Assembly (NCBI RefSeq): GCF_003952425.1
Contig: NZ_CP034449.1
Coordinates: 806,001-870,000 of the forward strand
Direction: 5' to 3'
Source of the DNA: Mesorhizobium sp. M2A.F.Ca.ET.046.03.2.1
GTDB taxonomy: Bacteria; Pseudomonadota; Alphaproteobacteria; Rhizobiales; Rhizobiaceae
Length of the DNA: 64,000 nt
The notes beneath the pieces are model-generated. The model was not told the origin of the DNA and made no database searches. It worked only from the letters and a program-made list of their open reading frames with translations. Both the position numbers and the translations under genes were made by a program. Shown here piece after piece: positions 50,572-60,791 of this stretch (within the stretch, counting starts at the first letter, position 1; each line of letters starts with the position of its first letter).

Positions 50572-50725
50572 ATTCTCGGGCTTGACCCGAGAATCCATGC
50601 CGTTACGTTCGCCAAGGAGTGCAACGGTGCAGAATTCTGGAGCCGTTGCAACGCCTTAGCGTCACGGCATGGATCCTAGGGTCTGCGCGCGTCGCTTCGC
50701 TCCTTGCTCCGCCCTAGGATGACGA
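50572..50725. repeat. Compound palindromic repeat after mtnA
   Basis: It contains nested inverted repeats: an ATTCTCGGG hairpin at 50572-50594, ATCCATGCCGT / ACGGCATGGAT arms, and an inner TGCAACGG / CCGTTGCA stem. Its last 60 bases match the right end of the 213-bp element at 35167-35379. It may also act as an end signal for mtnA, though no T-run is present. Confidence 0.6.
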
Positions 50726-50743
50726 CCGAAATGTCGTGGCCGA

Positions 50744-50772
50744 TTGACAGCGCCACCCTCCTCTCCCATAAA
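50744..50772 (+). promoter_or_regulatory. Promoter of the FMN riboswitch-ribH transcript
   Basis: TTGACA at 50744-50749, a 17-base spacer and CATAAA at 50767-50772 place the start about 8-10 bases before the aptamer. Confidence 0.6.
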
Positions 50773-50784
50773 ACCCGCGTTAAT

Positions 50785-51543
<759 letters not shown>

Positions 51544-51702
51544 ACCGCTTCGCGAGCAGCGCATCAGAACTAAACCGATTTGGATTTCAGGACCGCGACC
51601 TGAGTGGGTTGCGGTCCGTCGGAAATCCGGCCAGAAGCAGTTGGGCCGGGTTTCGGCCCAACCTGCTAAATCGCGCTTTCAACAGATACGGGAGACTATT
51701 CG

Positions 51703-52767
51703 TTGGCTCGCATCACACTGAGACAATTGCTCGACCATGCCGCCGAACATGGCTATGGCGTGCCTGCCTTCAACATGAACAACATGGAACAAGGCCTCGC
51801 CATCATGGAGGCGGCCGAGGAGACCAAGTCGCCAGTCATCCTGCAGGCCAGCCGCGGCGCGCGCGCCTACGCCAATGACGTGGTGCTGGCCAAGCTGATC
51901 GACGCGCTGGTCGAGATCCATCCCGATATCCCGGTCTGCATGCATCTCGACCACGGCAACAACGAAGCGACCTGCGTCACCGCGATCCAGTATGGCTTCA
52001 CCTCGGTGATGATGGACGGCTCGCTTAAGGAGGACGGCAAGTCTCCGGCCGATTACGCTTATAATTCCGGCATCACCCGCCGCGTCGTCGACATGGCTCA
52101 TTGGGGCGGCGTGTCGGTGGAGGGCGAGATCGGCGTGCTTGGCTCCCTTGAGAGCGGCGGCGGCGAGCAGGAGGACGGCCATGGCGTCGAAGGCGCGATC
52201 AGCCACGACCAGCTCTTGACCGACCCGGTGCAGGCCGAGCAGTTCGTGCGGGATACGCATGTCGATGCGCTGGCGGTGGCCATGGGCACCAGCCACGGCG
52301 CCTATAAATTCTCGCGCAAGCCGGACGGCGCGGTGCTGGCGATGAATGTGATCGAGGAGATCCATCGCCGCCTGCCCAACATGCATCTGGTCATGCATGG
52401 CTCGTCGTCGGTGCCGGAAGAGTTGCAGGAGATCATCAACAAATATGGCGGCCAGATGAAGCCGACCTGGGGCGTGCCGGTGGAGGAGATCCAGCGCGGC
52501 ATCAAGCATGGCGTGCGCAAGATCAACATCGACACCGACAACCGCATGGCGCTGACCGGCGCGATCCGCAAGGTGCTGACCGAGAACCCGTCGGAGTTCG
52601 ATCCGCGCAAATATCTGACGCCGGCGATGGCTGCCATGAAGAAGCTCTGCAAGGAGCGCTTCGAGCAGTTCGGCACCGCCGGCAACGCGCCGAAGATCAA
52701 GCCGATTCCGCTGGCGGAGATGGCCAAGCACTACAAGTCGGGCAGCCTCGACCCGAAATTCGGCTAA
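51703..52767 (+). CDS. fba: Class II fructose-bisphosphate aldolase
   Basis: The 354-residue zinc aldolase has the conserved HLDHGN (zinc His) near residue 83, the GEIGVLGS region, a central SHGAYKF and [10 protein letters not shown] with zinc-binding His, and the [11 protein letters not shown] end. This is the class IIA/Calvin-cycle type (CbbA-like). The start is TTG 51703 behind ACGGGAGAC. It stands alone. The 159 bases before it hold no recognised signal. Confidence 0.92.
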   Translation: MARITLRQLLDHAAEHGYGVPAFNMNNMEQGLAIMEAAEETKSPVILQASRGARAYANDVVLAKLIDALVEIHPDIPVCMHLDHGNNEATCVTAIQYGFTSVMMDGSLKEDGKSPADYAYNSGITRRVVDMAHWGGVSVEGEIGVLGSLESGGGEQEDGHGVEGAISHDQLLTDPVQAEQFVRDTHVDALAVAMGTSHGAYKFSRKPDGAVLAMNVIEEIHRRLPNMHLVMHGSSSVPEELQEIINKYGGQMKPTWGVPVEEIQRGIKHGVRKINIDTDNRMALTGAIRKVLTENPSEFDPRKYLTPAMAAMKKLCKERFEQFGTAGNAPKIKPIPLAEMAKHYKSGSLDPKFG

Positions 52768-52831
52768 GCAGCATCCGCATAACCTGTCATGATCAGGTCG
52801 CGGAAAAGGTCATAGCGAACGCCGCCGAGCG

Positions 52832-54067
52832 CTATTCGGCGGCGTTCGGCGTCTCCGCGTCGGCACGGACGAGCTTGATGTCCGCGCCCGCCGCCCAGGC
52901 GCCGATATCCTCGCGACGCAGCGCCGCCGCCATCATGTCGGGGAAATGGTCGGGCGTACAGGCGAAGACCGGGATGCCGATCGCGGCGACCGACCCGGCC
53001 ATCGACGGATCGTAGCCGGGACGGCCCTGATTGGTGAGCGCCAAGAGCACGACGACGTTGACGCCCGACCGGACAAGTGCTGCCAGCCTTTGCAGGAGCT
53101 CCTTGCCGTTGCCGCCCTCGTAGAGATCGGTGATCAGGACGAAATGCGCCTTGGTCGGCCGTTCGATGCGCTCGGCGCAATAGGCGACCGCCTGGTTGAT
53201 GTCGGTGCCGCCGCCGAGCTGGACGCCGAACAGCACCTCGACCGGATCGCTGAGTTCTTCGGTCAGATCGACGATCGCCGTGTCGAAGCAGACGAGTTTC
53301 GTCCGCACCACCGGCAGCGAGGCCATCACGGCGGCGAAGATCGAGGCATAGATGACCGAGCTTGCCATCGAGCCGGACTGGTCGACGCAGAGCGTCACCT
53401 CGTCGAGGTCGACCAATCGGCGCTGACGACGCATGAAGCCGACCAGCTTTTCCGGAACCACGGTCTTATGGTCCGGCTGGTAGTGGCGAAGGTTCGCCGT
53501 GATCGTGCGCGGCCAGTCGATATCGCGCTGGCGCGGCCGGTTGGTGCGCCGCGACTTATCGAGCGCGCCGCGGATCGCCTCCGCGGTCTTCTGCTCCAGG
53601 CGCTGCATCAGCTTGGCGACGATGTCGGAAATGATCGACCTGGCGATGTCCTTGGTCTTGTCCGGCATCGCCGAGCGCAGCGAGACGAGGTCGGCGACGA
53701 GATTGACGTCGGCCTCGATCGCCTTGAGGAACTCGGGCTCCATCAGCATCTGCTTCAGGTTCAGCCGCTCGAAGGCGTCCTTCTGCACGACCTGGACGAC
53801 CTGCTCGGGGAAGAAGGAGCGGATGTCGCCCATCCATTGCGCGACGCGGGGTGCCGAGCGGCCGAGCCCGCCGCGCCGCTTGCGCGGATCGCCGGCGGTG
53901 TCGCCGCTGCCGTCGCCATAAAGCGCATCGAGCGCCGCCGACAGTTTTCGGTCCTCGGCCGACAGCGCCGACGATGTCTCGTCGTCGGCCCCGATCGCCA
54001 GCCGCCAGCGACGCTCGCGATTGTCCGTTGCCGCTTCGAGATCCCGCCCGGTCGTTTCGTCAGCCAT
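52832..54067 (-). CDS. VWA-domain protein of a MoxR-associated operon
   Basis: The 411-residue protein has a long N-terminal helical part and a von Willebrand A domain (about 220-400) with the MIDAS motif DQSGSM near residue 229, the TDLYEGG metal-binding loop and TPDHFPDM near the end. VWA proteins of this kind work with a MoxR AAA+ ATPase, which is encoded three genes upstream. The ATG 54065-54067 follows GGGGAGG and overlaps the DUF5682 gene by 8 bases. It is the last gene of the five-gene operon. Confidence 0.85.
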   Translation of the reverse strand: MADETTGRDLEAATDNRERRWRLAIGADDETSSALSAEDRKLSAALDALYGDGSGDTAGDPRKRRGGLGRSAPRVAQWMGDIRSFFPEQVVQVVQKDAFERLNLKQMLMEPEFLKAIEADVNLVADLVSLRSAMPDKTKDIARSIISDIVAKLMQRLEQKTAEAIRGALDKSRRTNRPRQRDIDWPRTITANLRHYQPDHKTVVPEKLVGFMRRQRRLVDLDEVTLCVDQSGSMASSVIYASIFAAVMASLPVVRTKLVCFDTAIVDLTEELSDPVEVLFGVQLGGGTDINQAVAYCAERIERPTKAHFVLITDLYEGGNGKELLQRLAALVRSGVNVVVLLALTNQGRPGYDPSMAGSVAAIGIPVFACTPDHFPDMMAAALRREDIGAWAAGADIKLVRADAETPNAAE

Positions 54068-56318
54068 GATTGGCCTCCCCTGCCAGCAGCTTTGCGAGAA
54101 GGCCAAAATGCCTGTTCCATGCCGCGCCACTATCCGGCGCCGGGATCAGCCCGGCCGGCAGGCTCGCTCTCTTGCCAAGCACGGCCTCGATGAGGCGACG
54201 ACGCTCCATGCTGTCGAGATTGGAGAAGACGCGGCGCAGCAGCGGAAGATGCGCCACGAAAGCCTCCTCGTCGAGCGAGGCCAGCCAGGCATCGACGGCG
54301 CCGCGCAGGCCCTCGTCATAGATCAGCCGCTGGCCGGCGCCGCTGAAGAAACCTTCGAAGAAGGCGGCGGCATCAATCACGGGCGTTCCTGGCGACAGGC
54401 GCCTTGCCAGGAGATCGGCGGTCTCGTCGGCTGAGAGCCGCCCAGCGTCGTAGAGCAGATGCGCGGCGCAGCCGGCAACCAGCGCCGTGGAGCGTGACGA
54501 ATCCAGCACGGCCGCCAGCCCGTTGCGCCAGGCTTCGAGGACATGCTCGTCCGGCTCGACCAGCTTGATCGCCTCATCGGCCTTGCGCAGCGCTCGCATC
54601 AGCGCGGCCGCGGCCTGCGCGTCGAGATCGCGCGCCGCGTAAGGCAGCGCGATGGAGCCTTCGATGATCAGCCGCTCCAGCAGGCCGGCGAGTCGCTCGC
54701 TCTCGGTCTTGCGCGCTTCGCCGTAGCGGATGATGTCGGCAAGCGGCGGCACCGAGGCCAACAACTCCAGGCACTCGCTGCTGTGCGCCGCCTTTTCCTC
54801 GAGCGCTGCAAGACCGGCGGCGGACGCCTCGCTCAGGGCGGCGGTGATCGCACTCTGCACCAGCGTAGCCAAAGCATCGAGCGTCGCGGCGGCGCCGATC
54901 ATCTGGATGAGCCTGCCATTGGCGGCCTTCTCGATGGTCGGGCCGTAGACCAGGTTCTCGACAAGGCGGACGGCATATTCCGGCTGCCAGGCGAGCATCC
55001 AACGCTCGCGAAACGTGCCGCGGCTGCGGCCGACATCGGTCAGCCTGCCCCAGTCGACGCCAAGCACGTTCAGCCGGTGCAGCAATGTCGAGCGGAAGAG
55101 ACCGCTCTCGCTGCGCAGGTCGACGGAAAGTTCCCGCTCCAGTGCCTCTGGCTTCAGCCTTGCAGCCTTCTGGTTGCGCTGCAGATCGTCGATCAGCGGC
55201 GCGAGCGGCGTGTCGGGCGGGATCTCGCCGACATCGGCGCCGAGCAGCAGCTCGGCCTCGACCATCTTCCACAGCAGGGCCTCGCCGTTGAAGAGCGCCG
55301 AGACCGAGGCATCGCGAAGCTCCTCGAAGCCCGGCTTCGGCCGTTCGCGGATGGCGGCAAGCGCGCGCGCCAGGCGCTCCGCCTCGATCAGCGATGCGGT
55401 GGAGATCATGTGGCCCTTCGCCCGCAGCACCGAGGCGATCCGCGCCAACCACAGGACCGAGGCGTCGTCCTGCCCACGTGTCTGCCACAGATGCTTGCAC
55501 CAGCCCGGCGCTACGACGCCGGCGCCATAACCATAGCCCAGCGCCAGGCGCGGTCCGGTCCACGGCGCATAGGTCATCGTGGTCTTGCGCCGGCCGATGC
55601 CCTTGAGCAGCGCCTGGTCGCTCTTCTGCGTATGCCCTGCTTGAAGGGCCGGCACATGCCAGGCGCCGCAAACCACGGCCATGGGGCCGTCGAATTCCTT
55701 CCGCGCTGCGGCGATCTCGAGGCGCATATGTGCCTCGCGCATAGCCTCTAACCTGCCGATCGAACCCTCGCCGTCGCGCAGCGTCGTCATCGCGTCGGCG
55801 ATGGCCGCGAAGATCGGGCCGGGCTCGGGATTCTGCTCGATGATGTCCGACCACCAGCTCTCGCCGTCCTCGTAGCCGGCGGCACGCGCCAGGGTGCCAA
55901 TCGGATCCTGGACGCGCGTGGGTTCTTCGCCCTGCTCGTCCTTGGCCTCCGCCTCGGCTGCTTCGGTGTCCGCTGCCGCTTCAGCCGCCTTCTCCGCAAG
56001 CCGCGCGGCCGACGGCAGGTCGATGAAGCGCAGCGCCGCCTTGTTGGCGACGGCCCAAAGTGCTGCCTGGTATTCCGGCGAGAATTCAGCGAAAGGCCAG
56101 AAGCTGGTCGCGGCGGGATCATCCTCCGGATAGCAGAGCAGCGCCACCGGCGGCTTCATGTCGGGGCTGGCGAGCAGCGGCAGCAGCGGCGAGGCATCCA
56201 CCGGCCCCTCAATCAGCACGGCGACCGGCTGCAATTCCTGCAACGCCTTGACCAAGCTCCCGGCGGAGCCCGGGCCGTGGTGGCGGATGCCGAAATAGCT
56301 GATGCCGCCTTGGGTCAT
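54060..56318 (-). CDS. DUF5682 family protein of the MoxR-VWA operon
   Basis: The 752-residue protein begins with GGISYFGIRHHGPGSA (residues 4-19), the marker of this family, and has VLIEGPVDA (33-41), which recalls TraB/PrgY-type hydrolase folds. An acidic linker near 105-135 and a long helical C-terminal region follow. No membrane segment is seen. The family is known only through genomic linkage with MoxR and VWA genes. It sits 3 bases downstream of the MoxR stop. Confidence 0.82.
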   Translation of the reverse strand: MTQGGISYFGIRHHGPGSAGSLVKALQELQPVAVLIEGPVDASPLLPLLASPDMKPPVALLCYPEDDPAATSFWPFAEFSPEYQAALWAVANKAALRFIDLPSAARLAEKAAEAAADTEAAEAEAKDEQGEEPTRVQDPIGTLARAAGYEDGESWWSDIIEQNPEPGPIFAAIADAMTTLRDGEGSIGRLEAMREAHMRLEIAAARKEFDGPMAVVCGAWHVPALQAGHTQKSDQALLKGIGRRKTTMTYAPWTGPRLALGYGYGAGVVAPGWCKHLWQTRGQDDASVLWLARIASVLRAKGHMISTASLIEAERLARALAAIRERPKPGFEELRDASVSALFNGEALLWKMVEAELLLGADVGEIPPDTPLAPLIDDLQRNQKAARLKPEALERELSVDLRSESGLFRSTLLHRLNVLGVDWGRLTDVGRSRGTFRERWMLAWQPEYAVRLVENLVYGPTIEKAANGRLIQMIGAAATLDALATLVQSAITAALSEASAAGLAALEEKAAHSSECLELLASVPPLADIIRYGEARKTESERLAGLLERLIIEGSIALPYAARDLDAQAAAALMRALRKADEAIKLVEPDEHVLEAWRNGLAAVLDSSRSTALVAGCAAHLLYDAGRLSADETADLLARRLSPGTPVIDAAAFFEGFFSGAGQRLIYDEGLRGAVDAWLASLDEEAFVAHLPLLRRVFSNLDSMERRRLIEAVLGKRASLPAGLIPAPDSGAAWNRHFGLLAKLLAGEANHG

Positions 56319-56321
56319 GGT

Positions 56322-57401
56322 TCAGATGGCCGCGTTGAGCGCCGCATAATAGCCGGCATAGTCCGGCCGCTTCTTCAGCACCGTCTCCAGATATTCCTCC
56401 AGCACCACCTTGTCCTGCACCGGGTCCTTGACGATGGCGCCGACCAGGCTCGGCGCCAGGCCTTCGGCATGCAGCTTGCCGTCATCGAACCATGCCGCCT
56501 GGCTGAGCCCGCTGACCATGGTGGCGATCGCCTCGGCGGTGGAGAGCGAGCCCGACGGCGTCTTCAGCGTCACCTTGCCGTCGGCGGTTGCGCCCGAGCG
56601 CAGCTCGCGGAAAATGGTGAGCACTCGCGCAATCTCCTCGCCGACATTCTTCGGCACCGGCAGCTCCAGCCCGCCGGCCATCTCGCCGACGCGACGGGAG
56701 ACGATCGAGACTTCCTCCGCCATATCGTCCGGCAAAGGCAACACCACGACGTTGAAGCGGCGCTTCAGCGCCGAGGAGAACTCGTTGACGCCTTTGTCGC
56801 GGTTGTTGGCGGTGGCGATGATGTTGAAGCCACGCTGGGCATAGATCGAGGTGTTCAGCTCCGGCACCGGCATCATCTTTTCCGACAGCACGGTGATCAG
56901 CGTGTCCTGCACGTCGGAGCCCATGCGCGTCAGCTCTTCCAGCCGGCAGAGCTTGCCGTCCTGCATGGCGCGATAGAGCGGCGTCGGCACCAGCGCTTCC
57001 TGGCTCGGCCCTTTTGCCAGGAGCTGGGCATAGTTCCAGCCATAGCGGATCTGGTTCTCGTCGGTGCCGGCAGTGCATTGCACGACCAGCGTCGAGTTGC
57101 CCATGATGGCGCCGGCGAGATGTTCCGAGACCCAGGATTTTGCCGTTCCGGGAACGCCGAGCAGAAGCAGCGCGCGGTCGGTCGCGAGCGTGGCGACCGC
57201 CGTTTCCATCAATTGCCGGCGGCCGACATATTTCGGCGAAATCACCGTGCCGTCGCTCGCCTTGCCGCCCATCAGATAGGTGAGCACGGCTTTCGGCGAC
57301 AGGCTCCAGCCGGCAGGCTTTTGCCGGTCGTCGCCGCGCGCCAGCGCCTGCAGTTCGGCGGCGTAGACCTGTTCGGCCGGAAGGCGGATGGCTGCGTTCA
57401 T
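56322..57401 (-). CDS. MoxR-family AAA+ ATPase
   Basis: The 359-residue ATPase has Walker A GVPGTAKS (residues 82-89), Walker B LCRLEE (about 152), sensor 1 NIIATANNRDKG near 195 and an arginine finger region (SSALKRRFN) near 210. MoxR proteins are chaperone-like ATPases that mature or remodel partner proteins together with VWA proteins. The start ATG is behind GGAGAAGATC. It is the third gene of the operon. Confidence 0.9.
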   Translation of the reverse strand: MNAAIRLPAEQVYAAELQALARGDDRQKPAGWSLSPKAVLTYLMGGKASDGTVISPKYVGRRQLMETAVATLATDRALLLLGVPGTAKSWVSEHLAGAIMGNSTLVVQCTAGTDENQIRYGWNYAQLLAKGPSQEALVPTPLYRAMQDGKLCRLEELTRMGSDVQDTLITVLSEKMMPVPELNTSIYAQRGFNIIATANNRDKGVNEFSSALKRRFNVVVLPLPDDMAEEVSIVSRRVGEMAGGLELPVPKNVGEEIARVLTIFRELRSGATADGKVTLKTPSGSLSTAEAIATMVSGLSQAAWFDDGKLHAEGLAPSLVGAIVKDPVQDKVVLEEYLETVLKKRPDYAGYYAALNAAI

Positions 57402-57420
57402 GCGATCTTCTCCGGGTTGA

Positions 57421-58854
57421 TCATCTGGTTGGATTTCCGCCCAGCGCCGCGTTGAGGCGCAACAGGCTAAGCGATGGGGATGCAGGCGGCAGCCCGGCGG
57501 CGACGACCTCGCTGATCAATTTTTCGGCCGTCGCCGGACTGGCCAGAAAGCCTATGGCTTCGAGATACTGCTCGGCGTTTCGTTTCACGACGTCGTTGTC
57601 GCCCGAGACGGCGGATCGCAACGCGGAAAGCGTCTTGCCCTTTGCAAGGTCGCCCCACTCCAGCCAGCCTGCCTCAGCGCCTTCGACCATGTTGAGCGCG
57701 GCCAGATTTTGCGCGTCGTTCAGGATCTGCCTAATCAGGACACGCTTCCTGCCGCTGTCCAAACGCGCCGTGAGTTGGAGGCCGAGAATCGCCAGCCTGC
57801 CGCCGGCTGCGGCAAGCAGATCCGCCAGAGAGGCCACCGCCGCGTCGCCGCCGGACGCCGCGACCATTCGAACCAGAAAGAGATCGGCGCCGTCATCGAC
57901 ACCAAACTGCCATGCGCCGATGAAATCGCTCTCCGTCTTGCCGAAGTGGCCGACGAGATCGCCGAAGTAACAGGTGGCGAACAAGTCGGCGCGACGTGCT
58001 TGCTGCGCCTGTGACTTGGGTTTTATCGGCGCGTAGGTGGAGCGGCGGCGGATGAAACCGGATTTGCCTTCCTCGATGAAAGCGGATAGCTCGATCGCCG
58101 GATCTTCGGTTTGGCCTTCAGTGATGCTACGTTCTCCCAGTCTTGCCAGGAGTCGGCCGGCCATTTCGCGCACCTTTCCTGAGCGATCGGCGGACAGGCT
58201 CTTCAGAAATGGCACATCATCGGCACCAAGGCCGAAGCGCATGAGTTCGATGAGCGCAAGCCTGACCTCGGCGGGCTCGCTCGCTCCCTTGGTCTCGATA
58301 AGGGCCCGCGCCAAGGCGGGTGCGGAGCGCCGCAAATCGATCAGTGCGCTACGGCGCGCGGCGGGATAGAAATCATCCCAGGTTTCCGCCGTCAGATGCT
58401 CGCGGCGGAGCTGTTTTTCGCCATCCGCGCCCGCCTGCCAGTCGACCCAGGGAGCGTAGACCTCCGGACCATTCTGATCCGACGCAGCCGGCATCCAGTC
58501 CATCGGATGGGTGACGAAGCCACGGCTGGCGACGAGCGTGGCCACGCGGGTCTTGAGCCTTGCATCGGCCGCATATTTCAATGCGGCACGCAGCAACGGC
58601 CGCAGGCGTTCAGGCAGCATCGGCAAGGCCAGCACCGGCAGCGGCGGGCGCCGCTTCAAGCTCTTCGGCGCCGCGGGGCGGAGCGCGACATCCAGTGCCT
58701 GCCCGGCGATGGCCAACAGCCGCCGCTCCTGCTCGTCCGGGCTGAAAGCGGTGGCTACCTCTTTCCACTCGACCGGGGCGAATTCGAACATGGCGCCGCC
58801 GGAAATCCAGCCGTCGCGCAACCGCGCCAGCCCTGCTTGGTCGAGTTCGTTCAT
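57421..58854 (-). CDS. DUF5691 family protein of the MoxR-VWA operon
   Basis: The 477-residue, probably all-helical protein has no catalytic motif I can name; the DUF5691 assignment is by family resemblance and by its constant place between SWIM and MoxR genes. Repeated ALI/LAR motifs (LIDLRRSAPALARALIE, LALIELMRFGLG) look like HEAT-type repeats. The ATG 58852-58854 overlaps the stop of the SWIM gene (ATGA); a longer frame upstream would lie over that gene. It ends 19 bases before the MoxR ATG. Confidence 0.8.
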   Translation of the reverse strand: MNELDQAGLARLRDGWISGGAMFEFAPVEWKEVATAFSPDEQERRLLAIAGQALDVALRPAAPKSLKRRPPLPVLALPMLPERLRPLLRAALKYAADARLKTRVATLVASRGFVTHPMDWMPAASDQNGPEVYAPWVDWQAGADGEKQLRREHLTAETWDDFYPAARRSALIDLRRSAPALARALIETKGASEPAEVRLALIELMRFGLGADDVPFLKSLSADRSGKVREMAGRLLARLGERSITEGQTEDPAIELSAFIEEGKSGFIRRRSTYAPIKPKSQAQQARRADLFATCYFGDLVGHFGKTESDFIGAWQFGVDDGADLFLVRMVAASGGDAAVASLADLLAAAGGRLAILGLQLTARLDSGRKRVLIRQILNDAQNLAALNMVEGAEAGWLEWGDLAKGKTLSALRSAVSGDNDVVKRNAEQYLEAIGFLASPATAEKLISEVVAAGLPPASPSLSLLRLNAALGGNPTR

Positions 58855-60251
58855 GACAGATCGAGCCTCCCGATGCTGCTTTGCGAGGCCAGCAGCTCGA
58901 GCCTGGCGCCATTCCAGAGCGCCGCCGTCGCCGCGAGATCGATGCCGAGCAAGGTCTGGTGGACGGACCCGGCGACAGGCAAGGCGATGCCGTGCGGATC
59001 GTTTGCCGCCTGCCACCAGGCGCCGTCCTTTTCGTCCAACGCGATCGCGCCGGCGGGCAGGATGATGGGGCAGTCCGACAGCCATGGGGCGCCGTCCTGG
59101 AAGGCGGCGTAGGCGGCCAGCGGATCGCCGGCTGCATCCGGGACGAATGTCGGCCACGCGCCGGGCGCCACGTCGCCCAGCCGTTCGGCGACCAGCGCCC
59201 GCAGCGGATTGCGCGACGGATAGAACACCAGCCTCGCTCTGAAGCGGTCGCCCGCCGCGAAGGCGCCGGAGCGCCGTCCGGCGGAAGCCGGGAAGAAATC
59301 GAGCAGCACCGCAAATCGCGGCGTCGTGCTTTTCAGGTCGAGCAGCCAGGTCGCGTGACTGACGAGGCCGTCGCGGCGGGTCTCGATCTTTTCGCCAAGC
59401 ACCTCCCAGTCGCTCTCGACCTGAACGGCATCGGGGTTGGCGAGGATCTGGTCGCGCGTCTCCGATGCCGAGACCAGGCGTTTCAGCTCGGCATCATCGG
59501 GTGCCGCGCGCCAGGCCTTGGCAAGCAGCACCAGCTTGCCCAGCTCGCGGATCGCGGCGTCCGGCCGCTCCTCGCCGCGCAGCGCCATCAGCTTCGCGGG
59601 CAATTCGTCAATGCGCCCGGCGAGCGCCGTCGCCTTCAGGTCGACCAGCCGTGCGGCGATGCGGCGGCAGCGCTCGCTCGAGGCATCGACAAAGCCGGCC
59701 AGGCCGAGCCGCAACTGGTCGGCGATCCACTGGTCGAGCTCGTCGAGCGCGGCCGAGACCGCGCTGCGCGTGTCCTCCGCCCGCCTACGCTGCGCCGCCT
59801 CGCGGCGTTCGGCCGCAGCGGCGTCCTCAACAGGAGGTGCCTCTTCCGGCCGCGATGCTTCGTCTATGCTTTTGCCTTCCGCGCGAGCTGGCGCTTGGGT
59901 TGGCGGCTGCCCTGGCTTGCGGCGCCGGCCGAGCCAGTCGTTCACCCAATCGGGCGTCTGGTCGACGCGGGTGAAGCTGTCGGGTGCCGTGGCGCCGATC
60001 CAGGCCAGCGCCAGAATGTGCTTGCACGGAAATTTCCGCGACGGGCAGGTGCATTTGTAGCCGTGGTCGGAGGTGTCGAACGCGACCCGGTAGGGGTTGG
60101 AGCCCGAGCCCTGGCATTCGCCCCAGATCAGCGGCAGCTGTTCATGCGCTTCAAGCCTGGGCCAGTTCGATCGCTTGGTCAGCTTGGCGGCTGCGCCAAG
60201 CGAGGCCTGATCGGGGGCCAAAGCCTCGACTGTTTTCAAATCCAGCTGCAA
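58851..60251 (-). CDS. SWIM zinc-finger protein, first gene of the MoxR-VWA operon
   Basis: The 466-residue protein has an N-terminal SWIM zinc finger with Cys67, Cys69, Cys76 and His78 (KCTCPSRKFPCKHILAL), a proline/alanine-rich linker with a coiled-coil (about 110-165) and a C-terminal helical region. SWIM fingers bind nucleic acids or proteins. The start ATG 60251 is the family start. It opens the operon. Confidence 0.85.
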   Translation of the reverse strand: MQLDLKTVEALAPDQASLGAAAKLTKRSNWPRLEAHEQLPLIWGECQGSGSNPYRVAFDTSDHGYKCTCPSRKFPCKHILALAWIGATAPDSFTRVDQTPDWVNDWLGRRRKPGQPPTQAPARAEGKSIDEASRPEEAPPVEDAAAAERREAAQRRRAEDTRSAVSAALDELDQWIADQLRLGLAGFVDASSERCRRIAARLVDLKATALAGRIDELPAKLMALRGEERPDAAIRELGKLVLLAKAWRAAPDDAELKRLVSASETRDQILANPDAVQVESDWEVLGEKIETRRDGLVSHATWLLDLKSTTPRFAVLLDFFPASAGRRSGAFAAGDRFRARLVFYPSRNPLRALVAERLGDVAPGAWPTFVPDAAGDPLAAYAAFQDGAPWLSDCPIILPAGAIALDEKDGAWWQAANDPHGIALPVAGSVHQTLLGIDLAATAALWNGARLELLASQSSIGRLDLS

Positions 60252-60431
60252 GCCGCGCGCCTCTCACCACCCCGAAGCATGACTTCGCGACGATTGATAG
60301 CCGTTTGCGGCCGGCTGGTGTAGCTCCATTCGCCGGAAAATCGAGAGCTTGTCTAACGTTCCGTTGTTCTCCTGAAGGCCCGGTCGCGCGAAGCTCGCAT
60401 CCAGCATGTCGTCATTCAACAGTTCGATCCG

Positions 60432-60500
60432 TGAACGCTGTTCATTTTGCTCTTGAACGTCGTTCAAGATGTGCTATGCTGCGATTATGAACAATGTTCA
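60432..60500 (+). promoter_or_regulatory. Triple TGAAC-N3-GTTCA operator around a promoter
   Basis: Three 13-bp palindromes of identical design lie at 60432-60444, 60454-60466 and 60488-60500 (centres 22 and 34 bases apart). A promoter, TTGAAC (60453-60458), 16-base spacer, TATGCT (60475-60480), overlaps the middle site and runs into the third. The 540-base gap contains this region, two mini-ORFs and the start of the MFS fusion gene; nothing else was recognised. Confidence 0.7.
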
Positions 60501-60570
60501 TTGGATTGTATCCGGCCTGAAACAGGCCGTCTCCGATCCGGCCTAATGCTGAAACGAAAGGATCATATCG

Positions 60571-60702
60571 ATGCTCGCAGACAACCAAGCCCGCAAGCAG
60601 TCGAGTGGCTGGAAGGCCTGGAAGCCGATCATGGACGACAGATTCCATGCGCCAAGACCAAGAAACAAATGGATCGGATTGAACCGCAGTAACGAAGTTT
60701 AA
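60571..60702 (+). CDS. Possible 43-residue protein downstream of the triple operator
   Basis: From ATG 60571, behind AAAGGA with an 8-base spacer, runs a 43-codon frame ending in TAA at 60700-60702. The predicted peptide is basic and rich in Trp and Arg (GWKAWKP, RPRNKW). A still shorter frame (60487-60546, 19 codons) starts right at the predicted transcription start. I recognise neither. They could be leader peptides or chance frames. Confidence 0.3.
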   Translation: MLADNQARKQSSGWKAWKPIMDDRFHAPRPRNKWIGLNRSNEV

Positions 60703-60791
60703 CCTCTTCCTGATACAACGAGGCTCAAACCGCGCAAGTGTCCGCTCAGTCCAATCGGATTGCCAGCCAGACTTGCCCAATGGAAATTGCC

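Noticed and set aside
60432..60500. LexA boxes before the phospholipid fusion gene
   Set aside because: Alphaproteobacterial LexA recognises GTTC-N7-GTTC direct repeats; these sites are inverted with a 3-base spacer.
60442..60780. 112-residue minus-strand frame in the gap before the MFS fusion
   Set aside because: No ribosome site or motif; it runs across the triple operator and promoter.
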